A DNA stretch of 64,000 bases from Comamonas antarctica (GCF_013363755.1 NZ_CP054840.1:2225501-2289500), one strand, 5' to 3'. Positions 46,715-55,044 are shown, counted from the stretch's first letter. Notes: generated by a model from the letters alone, not told the origin. Made by a program: numbers and translations.

Positions 46715-47827
46715 CTACTCACGCCCACCCTCGATCACTTGCAAGACTGGCCGCCGCGGACGGCTTTGCGCCTGCGCATCACCTCCCAGCGCGGTAAGCG
46801 CTAAGCCGAAGACCAACTCGTCGAGTTCGTTGACGTGTACGGCGAGTTGATCGGCAATATCGGCGCGCGTCATTCCATCCTCTCGCAGTGCAGCGAACAC
46901 CTTTTGGAAGACCTGTGACGTCTCTCGGGGCGCACTATTTGGCTCTGACTTCTGGTAGCCACGTTGCGCCATCTCGATGCACAGCGATCTGTAGTGCCAC
47001 TCGTTGACTAGTTTCAGATCTTTTAACCTGTAGGCAAGCGCTCCGACAGAGACTGTCCAGAACACCTTGTGTGAGATCAGTTGGTCTACAGTGGCCATGA
47101 CAGGCGCGTTGGCTAAAACGCTTCCTTCCGACATTAGGAACGCCGATGCGAACTCGTTGGCTTGACGTTCAGCGTCCTTGACCTTCGGGCCAGCATGACG
47201 ATGAAGGACTAAATGCCCGAGTTCATGGGCGGCATCGAAGCGGCTGCGTTCACAGGACTTCATCGTATTGAGGAACACGAACGGTGTAGACGCATGCCAC
47301 ATGGAGTAAGCGTCCACATGGACAGTGTCTAGCGACAGCGAGAACACCCGCACGCCACGCGCCTCCAGCAGATGCACCATGTTCTTGACAGGTAGTTCGC
47401 CGAGGCCCCAGATTCGGCGGAGTGCGGCTGCAGCCGCAGCAGGACTGGACTCGTGGCTGAGGTCAGGCAACTGCGCCGCCGGCAACTCGAAGCGCTGCTC
47501 GATCCATTCGTTCAACATGAGCGCGACCGCGCCAGCGCCTAGCGCTGCATCCCGCTGACCAGCTGTCATCTTCGACATGGACCGGAAGCTGACTACGTCG
47601 GGTGTCAATTCCTGCACGTCCGATCCAATAAAAAACTGCACTGGGAAGTGCAGTTGATCAGCTAGAGCGAGAAGCCTTTCTCTCTCAGGCTTGTACTCCC
47701 CACTCTCGTACGCAGTAACTGCCCGCACATCTGCGCCGATGAGCTCCGCCAACTTCTTCTTTGTTAGCCCTCGACGTCGACGAGCAAGGCATAGGCGGTT
47801 CGGGTTGAACTGTGCACCGTAGCTCAT
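46715..47827 (-). CDS. XRE-family regulator fused to an ImmA/IrrE metallopeptidase
   Basis: The 370-residue protein has an N-terminal XRE helix-turn-helix (about residues 10-65, with LARRRRGLTKKKLAELIGAD and VRAVTAYESGEYKPERERLL) and a zinc metallopeptidase domain with HELGH at 201-205 and the downstream glutamate in AERQANEFASAFLM. ImmA/IrrE-type peptidases cleave repressors, for example in ICEBs1 and the Deinococcus damage response, and fused forms often regulate toxin-antitoxin or defence genes. A C-terminal extension after about 320 is unassigned. Its start codon overlaps the stop of the upstream gene by ATGA. It most likely senses a signal and derepresses the module. Confidence 0.88.
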   Translation of the reverse strand: MSYGAQFNPNRLCLARRRRGLTKKKLAELIGADVRAVTAYESGEYKPERERLLALADQLHFPVQFFIGSDVQELTPDVVSFRSMSKMTAGQRDAALGAGAVALMLNEWIEQRFELPAAQLPDLSHESSPAAAAAALRRIWGLGELPVKNMVHLLEARGVRVFSLSLDTVHVDAYSMWHASTPFVFLNTMKSCERSRFDAAHELGHLVLHRHAGPKVKDAERQANEFASAFLMSEGSVLANAPVMATVDQLISHKVFWTVSVGALAYRLKDLKLVNEWHYRSLCIEMAQRGYQKSEPNSAPRETSQVFQKVFAALREDGMTRADIADQLAVHVNELDELVFGLALTALGGDAQAQSRPRRPVLQVIEGGRE

Positions 47828-48465
47828 GCCTTCCGCCGAACCGAAACGTCGATGTCAGGTTGGACAGGGTGCATGATCACCACCTGTTCGCCATCAAGCG
47901 GCTGAGCTCGCAAGATAATCCGTTCCTGCCACACGGAAACGCGGCCGTCGCTACCGACGTTTAAAGGCAAGGACAACTCCGCACGCAACTCGTTCTTCGC
48001 GTAGTGCGCCAGCAAAATCCAGGTCGTCACTTTCTCTTCTTCGTCTTGAAGTGGCACGGGCAATTCCATGCCCGGCAGGTACAGCTGCAAGCTCCTATTG
48101 ATTTCGATAGCGCCCGCGGTATTCGGCCCCTTTGAAGAGGTCGTAGCAGGCTCAGCATGCAGAATGCCAGTTGCCTCATTGCCGGTGGAGACGATGATCG
48201 AAATCGAACCGTCGGGGCTTACGGTTTTAGGCGAGTTCTGATCGTTAAAGCGCGTCCATCCCTCAGGCTTCAGCACGTCGCGCAGCGTACGGACAGCTTC
48301 GCTCCACGCCGCGATGGGTGGAAACAATGGGGGATGATTCTCGGTGCAGTTGGCTCTGGCGATGTAGCCAGCCATGACCGCGCGCAGCAACGCCGCTTCA
48401 CTTAAGCCAAGCTGCTGCAGGCGGGAGAGGACGGAGGAAGGTTCAGCATGCAGGGTCGCGGCCAT
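47824..48465 (-). CDS. Conserved protein of unknown function, first gene of the ImmA/nuclease module
   Basis: The ATG at 48465 gives 213 residues; a GTG at 48504 would add 13. No known domain is recognised. The N-terminus (VLSRLQQLGLSEAALLRAVM, then AWSEAVRTLRDVL) is helical; the middle has SPDGSISIIVSTGNEATGIL and SSKGPNTAGAIEINRSLQL; the C-terminus is strand-rich with EEEKVTTWILLAHYAKNELR and LSLPLNVGSDGRVSVWQERI. The acidic PLQDEEEKV loop joins the halves. Its stop codon overlaps the XRE-ImmA start. It could be the peptidase substrate, an immunity protein or a sensor; these are guesses from position. Confidence 0.7.
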   Translation of the reverse strand: MAATLHAEPSSVLSRLQQLGLSEAALLRAVMAGYIARANCTENHPPLFPPIAAWSEAVRTLRDVLKPEGWTRFNDQNSPKTVSPDGSISIIVSTGNEATGILHAEPATTSSKGPNTAGAIEINRSLQLYLPGMELPVPLQDEEEKVTTWILLAHYAKNELRAELSLPLNVGSDGRVSVWQERIILRAQPLDGEQVVIMHPVQPDIDVSVRRKA

Positions 48466-48467
48466 CG

Positions 48468-48490
48468 TAGCTTTCGGAAGTTTAGCTTTC
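48468..48490. promoter_or_regulatory. Direct repeat upstream of the ImmA/nuclease module
   Basis: tagctttc occurs at 48468-48475 and again at 48483-48490, 15 bp apart, immediately before the ATG at 48465. A direct repeat at this spacing in the leader is a candidate operator for the XRE regulator, and its position favours the ATG over the GTG start of the first gene. Inferred. Confidence 0.4.
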
Positions 48491-48504
48491 AGAAATACTA
48501 CCAC

Positions 48505-49235
48505 AATTGCTTTACAAAAACAGGAAGCTTGGCTTCAGATTTATCAATAATTGTCGAGGATCTGAGCGACTGCTTGGTACCATGCTGGAGTACCGCTCTA
48601 GGTAGCGAACTGCCACTCATGCTGGAGCGCGAAGCGCGTGCAACCACTGCAATGCCAAAGCTAGTGCTAAAGGCAGTATTAGGCTGAATCCGACGCTCAG
48701 CACAAATAACTCCAACGGCGGCTACGGGCCCGAAGCGGACTGTCGCGCATGCTCGCTGATGCAGCATGCAAGTAGACAGGTGGCACGTCGGGCTATGCCA
48801 AAGGCCCTTAGCGTTGAACTCGAATGAACTTTCGCGTCGATCGGCTACAGCTCCAGTACCAGCGCTGGGGAGGTCGTATGCTCTTAGCAAGCTCAGATTA
48901 TCTGAGCGCGAAGAACGCTTTCTGCAACACCAAGTTATCAAGGCACCGGCCAAGATGGCAGGCGATGTCTGGGCTCCCTCCAGTTCCGCTAACCCTCGCT
49001 CTTCAACTTGGTATGCGAGCTACTAGGCTGCGGTCTAGTCGTCCTATGTTCTACGACATGGCTTAGAGGAATAGTCAATTACGCGCATCATCGCCCAGCA
49101 GCTCAAAGCCATACTCCGTTTAGCGCGGAATCACAGTCGCAACCGAGACACCTAACGGAGTGATCAAGCACTCTGAGCAGGCGACAGCGTTTGGTTAGGA
49201 AGAGGAAAATAGCGGATGTAATAGTTACGCGCCGC
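48505..49235. other. Non-coding region between two divergent defence-like loci
   Basis: Between the leftward ImmA/nuclease module and the rightward ATPase gene lie about 730 bases with no supportable gene. The base composition is mixed, dropping in GC toward 49200. Small frames at 48766-49066 have no features. The segment should contain divergent promoters. No repeat, tRNA or integrase remnant was seen. Confidence 0.4.
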
Positions 49236-49241
49236 TATAAT
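49236..49241 (+). promoter_or_regulatory. Consensus -10 box upstream of the NDT/TIR-like ATPase gene
   Basis: tataat at 49236-49241 matches the sigma-70 -10 consensus exactly, 52 bp before the ATG at 49294. No good -35 box is seen at the right spacing, so the promoter may depend on an activator or be weak. Confidence 0.45.
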
Positions 49242-49293
49242 ACTGATTGACTGCAAGGCCCTTATCAATTTCGTTTTGCCCGATTGAACAACT

Positions 49294-51624
49294 ATGACTA
49301 AGACTATCGGATTCTTTGCATACCCCTCGGCCCCTGCAGATATCGGTCGAACCATCGAAACAGCAACCTCAACCGCTTCCAGGGGCTCACCCAACATTTA
49401 TATTAAGACATGGAAAGCTCTCGACATAATAGGCCACTTCATCTCTAGCGAAGTACTCTCTGAGATCGATGCAGCAGATTTTCTCATTGCGGATATCAGC
49501 GAGTTAAATTTCAATGTCACCTACGAGATTGCATATGCAATAGGAAAAGGAAAGCGAGTCCTTCTTGTCAAAAATAAAAGTCTCAACCCAAGAGGACTAA
49601 AAATATCTGACGTAGGAATATTCGACACCCTTGGTTACAAAGAATATCAGAACTCCGCGGAACTACAGGCATTCTTATCAGACCCTCAAATTTCCCGAGC
49701 TATTGACACATCAGCCCCGCTCAATATAAAAGCACCAGTTTACTTGCTAGACACTCCATCGAAAACAGATTGGTCAAACAGGATTATATCAAGAATAAAA
49801 AAGGCGGGATACACGTTCAGGAATTTCGATCCAAACGAGTCTCCGCGATTATCTGCGCACGATGCCATCACTCAAGTATCCCAATCATATGGGGTCGTGG
49901 TTCCTTTGCTATCAATGGTCCACGCCGGGGCAACAATTCACAATATGCGTGCCGCGTTCATAGTGGGTTTAGCTGATGGAATGGGGAAAACCAAAGTTCT
50001 TCTGCAATCAGGTGACGATCCTGTGCCGCTGGACTACCGAGATTTTGTAGAGGCGACGTATCATCCCGACGACGTCAACAAGTCCATCGAATCGTTTGCA
50101 TCTGGCGTGACCAAAGCATTTCAGCACAACGATACTGCAACCACAAAACAAAGTCTATCATTTCTAAAAAATCTAAATCTCGGAGCCACATCCGCTGAAA
50201 ATGAAATGCGAGATCTCGAGCGTTATTACCTCGAGACAGATCAATACCTAAAATCTTTGCGTGGAGAGGCTCATTTAGTCGTTGGGCGAAAGGGCTCTGG
50301 AAAGTCTGCAATTTTCCTTCAAATTCGTGATGCAGAGCGCGAAAAGAGCCGAAGTAAAAATGTCGTTCTCGACTTGAAGCCGGATGGATACAAACTTATA
50401 AAATTCAAGGAACGCATTCTCCAGTTTTTGGCAGAGGGCACCTTTCAGCACACAATCACCGCTTTTTGGGAATATGTACTTCTGCTCGAAATATGCTACA
50501 AAATTCTAGAGAAGGATAAAAACCGGCATATTCACGATCACGATTTATACGAACCCTATCGCGAATTGCACGAGCTCTACTATGGTGATGGAAACTACTC
50601 CGAAGGAGATTTCTCCGAACGAATGTCCGCATTAATGGAAAAGATCTACTCAGAGTATCAATCCAAGTATGGCAGCGAGCAAGGTGTTAGCCTGAATTCA
50701 TCCGAAGTCACTGAGCTCCTTTATAAGCATGACGTAAAGAAGTTAAAATCCACATTGTCGGATTATCTTACTCACAAGGATATACTTTGGCTTCTGTTTG
50801 ACAATATCGATAATGGCTGGCCGACTTCAGGCCTGAAGCACGAGGATCTATTAATGATCCGAACACTTATTGATGCGACTCGAAAAATTGAAAGGCAGTT
50901 CAGCAGCCGGGACTTTAAAGTCCGCTCAGTTGTATTTCTTCGCAATGACGTGTATGAATTATTAGTTAAAGAAACTTCCGATCGCGGCAAAGAAGCAAGC
51001 GTACTACTGGACTGGACTGACGCAGATCTGCTTCGCGAAATGGTTCGTCTTAGGATAGTTTCCAATGGTCTTGACGAATCGCTCGATTTCAAGTCTGCAT
51101 GGCTTCGAGTTTTTGCGAGCCATCACAAAGGCGAGGAGACTTCACAGTTTCTTATCGAGCGTTCTTTAATGCGTCCGCGCTTCTTGTTAAATCTCATAAA
51201 TCACTGCAAAAGCTTTGCAATCAATCTAAATCATGATCGCATCGAAACCAGTGATATCGAAAAAGGCATCGCTGCCTACTCCGCTGATTTACTTCGCGAC
51301 ATAGGCTTTGAACTTCAAGATGTGTCAAGCGAAACAGAGGGAATTCTTTATGCTTTTGTAGCATCATCACCCGAACTTTCTGAAATTGAAGTTCGTAATA
51401 AACTAAAAGAATCAGGACTGGATGATGAAAGGGCTTTTCGCGTAATGGACCTTTTATTATGGTATGGATTTCTAGGAATACGAATTAACTCGGATGAGCC
51501 AAAGTTCATTTACGACTTCAGCTACAATAAAGCTTTGATGGACGGTTTAAAAAGGAATTCCGTTCAAGCAGTGAGCCTTGTTATAAATCAGGCTTTTTGG
51601 CCTGGCCTCTTGATAAACGGATAA
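49294..51624 (+). CDS. NDT/TIR-like domain fused to a P-loop ATPase (STAND/Sll1717-like)
   Basis: This 776-residue protein is AT-rich compared with its neighbours. Residues 1-130 resemble nucleoside 2-deoxyribosyltransferase/TIR-like domains: TIGFFAYPSAPADIGRTIE, then FLIADISELNFNVTYEIAYA, where E78 sits at the catalytic-Glu position of such folds. Residues 147-275 look like a second related domain (APVYLLDTPSKTDWSNRIIS). From about 295 there is an ATPase: P-loop GRKGSGKSA (331-339), Walker B ILWLLFDNIDN (497-507) and a sensor-like SVVFLRNDVY (545-553), as in STAND and Sll1717-type ATPases. The C-terminus has helical repeat-like sequence. No signal peptide or membrane segment. Architecture suggests a nucleotide-depleting abortive-infection sensor. 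Confidence 0.72.
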   Translation: MTKTIGFFAYPSAPADIGRTIETATSTASRGSPNIYIKTWKALDIIGHFISSEVLSEIDAADFLIADISELNFNVTYEIAYAIGKGKRVLLVKNKSLNPRGLKISDVGIFDTLGYKEYQNSAELQAFLSDPQISRAIDTSAPLNIKAPVYLLDTPSKTDWSNRIISRIKKAGYTFRNFDPNESPRLSAHDAITQVSQSYGVVVPLLSMVHAGATIHNMRAAFIVGLADGMGKTKVLLQSGDDPVPLDYRDFVEATYHPDDVNKSIESFASGVTKAFQHNDTATTKQSLSFLKNLNLGATSAENEMRDLERYYLETDQYLKSLRGEAHLVVGRKGSGKSAIFLQIRDAEREKSRSKNVVLDLKPDGYKLIKFKERILQFLAEGTFQHTITAFWEYVLLLEICYKILEKDKNRHIHDHDLYEPYRELHELYYGDGNYSEGDFSERMSALMEKIYSEYQSKYGSEQGVSLNSSEVTELLYKHDVKKLKSTLSDYLTHKDILWLLFDNIDNGWPTSGLKHEDLLMIRTLIDATRKIERQFSSRDFKVRSVVFLRNDVYELLVKETSDRGKEASVLLDWTDADLLREMVRLRIVSNGLDESLDFKSAWLRVFASHHKGEETSQFLIERSLMRPRFLLNLINHCKSFAINLNHDRIETSDIEKGIAAYSADLLRDIGFELQDVSSETEGILYAFVASSPELSEIEVRNKLKESGLDDERAFRVMDLLLWYGFLGIRINSDEPKFIYDFSYNKALMDGLKRNSVQAVSLVINQAFWPGLLING

Positions 51625-52380
51625 TTTTTTCAAAATATTGCCAACGCTATGCCTACTACTTCTCATAAGACGATTGAAAAAATGCCCGGTCAATCCGAAA
51701 TCATGGGCTGCAATAGACATGAAAGCTCTTTACTTGCGTAGCGAATAGGTATTGCCCCGCCGACCCTAATCTGATAGCGAGAATAAGCTTTGATGTTAGA
51801 AAACCGCTCCAATCTAGCTGTTCGCGTCTACGCAAGCTATAAAACCGTGACGACAACAATTTGGCCAGACCATGTACTGTCTCTTCTGAGCAAGCGGTAG
51901 GAATCGCTGATCGGACATCGGATGCTTATGAAGTTCTCACCTTGTTCAATGGTCTTGGCTCCACTTTAATATGTGGCCCGCGAAAGCGAAGCTTAAGGCG
52001 ACAGGCTCTTCCTTCATCAGCTGGCGCATTTTAGTAACGATAACGCATTACTTATCGTGATTTAAAATAATTGCAGCACCATTTAAGTCAATGTTTATTG
52101 CGATGCATTTTTAGCCGTTACCCATATAAGGACCGGCCGGGTGCACCCCAGCAACTTTGTCAAGCAGAAAAATAAGATGGAAACCGTGCCACCAGTAAGT
52201 AGAGTATGGATACCGATGCTTGATCTTGCAAGCTCCTCTCACTAGAGTAATAAGTTAGGATTTTCATATATGTCGATTAAGCCGTTCGCACTCGCGTTGA
52301 AACATGGTTTAACCCATCAGGTTCCGCTTGCAACAAAATAGCTATCACTTCAGGGTCAACTCACGTCAAAAAAGGCAGTC
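51625..52380. other. Non-coding AT-rich region
   Basis: These 756 bases hold no supportable gene. One dyad is present: acgataa (52037-52043) and ttatcgt (52052-52058) around eight bases. agtaacgataa at 52033-52043 recurs exactly at 53061-53071 beyond the next gene. Several short AT-rich tracts may be promoters for the GIY-YIG-like gene. No RNA gene was recognised. Confidence 0.4.
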
Positions 52381-53061
52381 ATGGAAGTTGTTTTCGAACC
52401 CACACGATCATTTTGCTATAAATTTGGCCGTTATACAGTCATTCCAGAGATAGAAGCAATGGCAGAATTAGCTACTGGCGTTGATTTTCGACTTAAAGAT
52501 TTGGCTCAATTAGTCATCAACAAGTATCTGACACCCGAGCAGCAGCAGATACGCCTAAAGAAGGCACATTCGGAAAAAACCGATGCGGTTCACTCGATCG
52601 TCAAATTCTTCGTTTCTTTCATTACGATGGAGCAAGAGTTATTCGTGTCGCAGGGCAAGGGCATATTCCGTGCCAAAACTGAAGAGGACATCGACGATGA
52701 CGATGTCGAAGAAGCCGCCCTCATAGACGGCGATGAGGAAGCAGCAGAGTTTGAGGGGTGGGTGTACGCCTTCACCTTTCCGATACTGCAACGCCAAGAT
52801 GCGCCGTTTCCTATAAAAATTGGTAAGACCCTTAAGGACGTAGAAGATCGCGTGGCACAGCAATGCAAGGGATCAGCGTCGTTCGACAATCCAGTGATCC
52901 TAGGTAAGTGGCAGGTCAACCGAGTTGGACACACCGAGCTTGCTGTCCATAACGTTCTTAAAGCCCGTGGTAAATGGCGAGAGAATGTTCCTGGCGTGGA
53001 GTGGTTCGACACGACGATTGGAGAGATTGAGTCTATTCTTAACTTCGTTCGGGTGACTTAA
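52381..53061 (+). CDS. GIY-YIG-like (T5orf172-type) domain protein
   Basis: The 226-residue protein has an unassigned helical N-terminus (residues 1-95), an acidic linker (TEEDIDDDDVEEAALIDGDE, 100-119) and a C-terminal domain matching the T5orf172/GIY-YIG layout: GWVYAF at 126-131, PIKIGKT at 144-150, RVAQQC, and E186 in HTELAVHNVL at the position of the catalytic glutamate. Such domains are single-strand-nicking nucleases or degenerate DNA-binding modules in phages and defence loci. It stands alone in the island. Its moderate GC and the surrounding AT-rich DNA suggest transfer. The nuclease activity is inferred. Confidence 0.68.
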   Translation: MEVVFEPTRSFCYKFGRYTVIPEIEAMAELATGVDFRLKDLAQLVINKYLTPEQQQIRLKKAHSEKTDAVHSIVKFFVSFITMEQELFVSQGKGIFRAKTEEDIDDDDVEEAALIDGDEEAAEFEGWVYAFTFPILQRQDAPFPIKIGKTLKDVEDRVAQQCKGSASFDNPVILGKWQVNRVGHTELAVHNVLKARGKWRENVPGVEWFDTTIGEIESILNFVRVT

Positions 53062-53105
53062 GTAACGATAAGGACCCCTTACCGCGAGCAAATCAAGGCG
53101 AAGCC

Positions 53106-53200
53106 CGCTCCGTGCCGTGCCGTGCCGTGCCGCTCCGTGCCGTGCCGTGCCGTGCCGTGCCGTGCCGTGCCGCTCCGTGCCGTGCCTTGCCTTGCCGTGC
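53106..53200. repeat. Pentanucleotide (cgtgc)n microsatellite
   Basis: Nineteen consecutive 5-bp units occupy 53106-53200. Most read cgtgc; variants cgctc (53106, 53131 and 53171) and cttgc (53186 and 53191) interrupt the array. Because five is not a multiple of three, gain or loss of a unit would shift any reading frame through it. A reading frame on the plus strand crosses the array and ends at 53544, close to the sigma-factor start. Arrays of this kind are prone to slipped-strand mispairing. Confidence 0.92.
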
Positions 53201-53352
53201 CTTTTCTTGCCAAGACCATTATTGGTTTGTTGCGCCCACGTTGCTGTTTCACGCATTTTGACCTCCCAACGTCGGCGCAGGCCGAACGAGCTCAACTGGA
53301 CACGAGGATTGCATCAGCCTGCAACAGTGCAGCCAGAGAGGTTCTGGCCGAG

Positions 53353-53544
53353 ATGTTTGAACTGGTGAACGAATTTGGCTTAGCCGCCCGCCAGGTGTGT
53401 CCCTGCCAGTCCTCGGTGAAGATATCCCTGCTCCCTAAGAAGAAGTTCGGGAGGCCGGTACAATTCTGGCTCTCTCCTTCCCAGCAACAGGTCGACCTTG
53501 ACGATCTCAGCCAATTCAGGAGTTCTCTTTCTGAATCCGGCTGA
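53353..53544 (+). CDS. Possible small upstream protein before the sigma factor gene
   Basis: A frame open through the microsatellite ends at a TGA at 53544. Starting at the ATG at 53353 it would give 63 residues (opening MFELVNEFGLAARQVC, later LPKKKFGRPVQFWLSPSQQQ); starting within the repeats it is up to 140 residues. No family is recognised. The stop lies 9 bp before the probable sigma-factor start, so translational coupling is possible. Evidence for translation is only the open frame and position. Confidence 0.25.
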   Translation: MFELVNEFGLAARQVCPCQSSVKISLLPKKKFGRPVQFWLSPSQQQVDLDDLSQFRSSLSESG

Positions 53545-53553
53545 GGTGTGCCT

Positions 53554-54030
53554 GTGCCCGAGCACTATTACAGAGAACTGCTGCGGTATTTCACCCGCAG
53601 CGCAGGCGACCGCGATGTCGCCGCGGACTTGGTGCAGAGCGCCTACACCCGAATCTATGCGTTGCAGCGTGCTGGTGGCACGGTGCTGGACGCCCGCGCC
53701 TTGCTGTATAAAACGGCTCGCAACCTGGCGGCCAGCCGCGCGACTCGCCGGGAGGCTGAGCAACGCGTGTTGGATGCGCTCAGCTTGGTGGCGCCGACCA
53801 GTGCGCCTTCGGCCGAAAGCTCGGCGATGGCCCGTCAACAACTGGGCTTGTTTCTCCAGCGTCTGGAGGCCATGCCGCGCAAACGCCGCGACGTGTTCAT
53901 TCTGGTTCGCATCTACGGCTACAGCTACCGGGAAGCCGGGGAACACCTGGGCATGACAGAAACAAATATCGAACGCCACGTCATGCGAGGCATCCTCGAT
54001 TGCGCGGGCTATGCGCCTTCGCGTTCCTGA
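53554..54030 (+). CDS. FecI-type ECF sigma factor
   Basis: The 158-residue protein is a short extracytoplasmic-function sigma factor of the iron-starvation group. HYYRELLRYFTRSAGDRDVA (region 2 start) and DLVQSAYTRIYALQ match sigma region 2; RRDVFILVRIYGYSYREAGE, then TETNIERHVMRGILDC form region 4. The GTG at 53554 is chosen because gagg lies seven bases before it; another in-frame GTG at 53548 has almost no spacing. FecR and a TonB receptor follow. In such systems the receptor signals through FecR to release the sigma factor. No clear Fur box is visible upstream. Confidence 0.88.
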   Translation: MPEHYYRELLRYFTRSAGDRDVAADLVQSAYTRIYALQRAGGTVLDARALLYKTARNLAASRATRREAEQRVLDALSLVAPTSAPSAESSAMARQQLGLFLQRLEAMPRKRRDVFILVRIYGYSYREAGEHLGMTETNIERHVMRGILDCAGYAPSRS

Positions 54031-54051
54031 TGAGGGAAAAGATCAAACACC

Positions 54052-55044
54052 ATGGGATTTTCTGAACCTGCTCGCAAGAAGGTGGAAGAAGCCTTGCTGC
54101 TGGTCGGCCGTATGCATCGTGCAGACCCTGACTCCGCAATGGCGGCGGCGCAGGAACTGCAACGCTGGCGTGCAGGCACGGCAGAATGCCGCGCGGCGCT
54201 GGAAACAGCCGAACGCCTATGGGCTAGCACCGATGGCAGCTTCCTGCAGTCGAGCGTGCCGCAGCCCCAGGCTCACGATCACCGGCGCGCGAGGCGCAAC
54301 ACCGTGGGCTTGCTGGGCTTAGGAGGAGTCGCTGTGATGTTGTGGGCCGGCGGGCGCTGGTACTGGCAACAGCCAGTCTACGAACTGGCGCTGCAAACCG
54401 GGCATGCTCAACAGCGCGACATGCGCTTGCCCGACGACTCGGAGATCAGCCTGGCGCCCCACACGCGCATACGCATCGTGATGTACCGCGACCGGCGCGA
54501 GGTCCGGCTCGATCAAGGCCAGGTGCGCTTCCGTGTGGCACAGGACATCGGACGCCCATTCACCGTGGCCACCGAATGGGGCCGTGTCCGCGTGCTCGGC
54601 ACCGTGTTCAGCGTTGGCGCCCGTGCGGGCCGGATGCGGGTGGAGGTTGCCGAGGGCCGGGTCGCCGTCTGGCCCTTGGACCGCACCGGGGCGGCGGCGT
54701 ACTTAGAAGCAACGCCTCCCGTCAACTTGACGGCTGGGTATGCCATTGAAGCGGATCAGAGCGGTCAGGTACATAGCATGCAGGTGGCCGCCGACAGCGT
54801 GGCGGCCTGGCGCAACGGCTGGCTGGTGTTCCACAACACCCCACTGGATCAGGTCCTTGCCCAATGGAATGACTACCTGTCGCGGCCATTGCTGCTGGGC
54901 AGCCACCCGCGGCTCCAGCAGCTGCAGCTCTCGGGGAGCTTTCCTATACGCCAACCGCAAGCGTTTCTGGCCGGACTGCCCGATATGCTTCCGGTGCGTA
55001 TTCAGCGCAATGCGACGGGCGATGTGACGGTGGAACTGCGTTGA
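54052..55044 (+). CDS. FecR-type anti-sigma/sigma regulator
   Basis: The 330-residue inner-membrane protein has an N-terminal cytoplasmic domain (about residues 1-80, RKKVEEALLLVGRMHRADPD then LQRWRAGTAECRAALETAER), one membrane helix at about 84-104 (TVGLLGLGGVAVMLWAGG) and a periplasmic FecR domain (ELALQTGHAQQRDMRLPDDS, then FTVATEWGRVRVLGTVFSVG). The C-terminal STN-like part (NTPLDQVLAQWNDYLSRPLL) contacts the receptor. gaggga precedes the ATG. It lies 21 bp after the sigma gene. It transmits the occupied-receptor signal to the sigma factor. Confidence 0.9.
   Translation: MGFSEPARKKVEEALLLVGRMHRADPDSAMAAAQELQRWRAGTAECRAALETAERLWASTDGSFLQSSVPQPQAHDHRRARRNTVGLLGLGGVAVMLWAGGRWYWQQPVYELALQTGHAQQRDMRLPDDSEISLAPHTRIRIVMYRDRREVRLDQGQVRFRVAQDIGRPFTVATEWGRVRVLGTVFSVGARAGRMRVEVAEGRVAVWPLDRTGAAAYLEATPPVNLTAGYAIEADQSGQVHSMQVAADSVAAWRNGWLVFHNTPLDQVLAQWNDYLSRPLLLGSHPRLQQLQLSGSFPIRQPQAFLAGLPDMLPVRIQRNATGDVTVELR

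Noticed and set aside
52033..53071. agtaacgataa pair as attachment sites
   Set aside because: Only 11 bp, no integrase between or beside them, and the second copy touches the gene's stop codon; chance is likely.
53062..53553. Fur box upstream of the FecI-type sigma gene
   Set aside because: Only partial matches such as gataa were seen, none with the expected 19-bp dyad.
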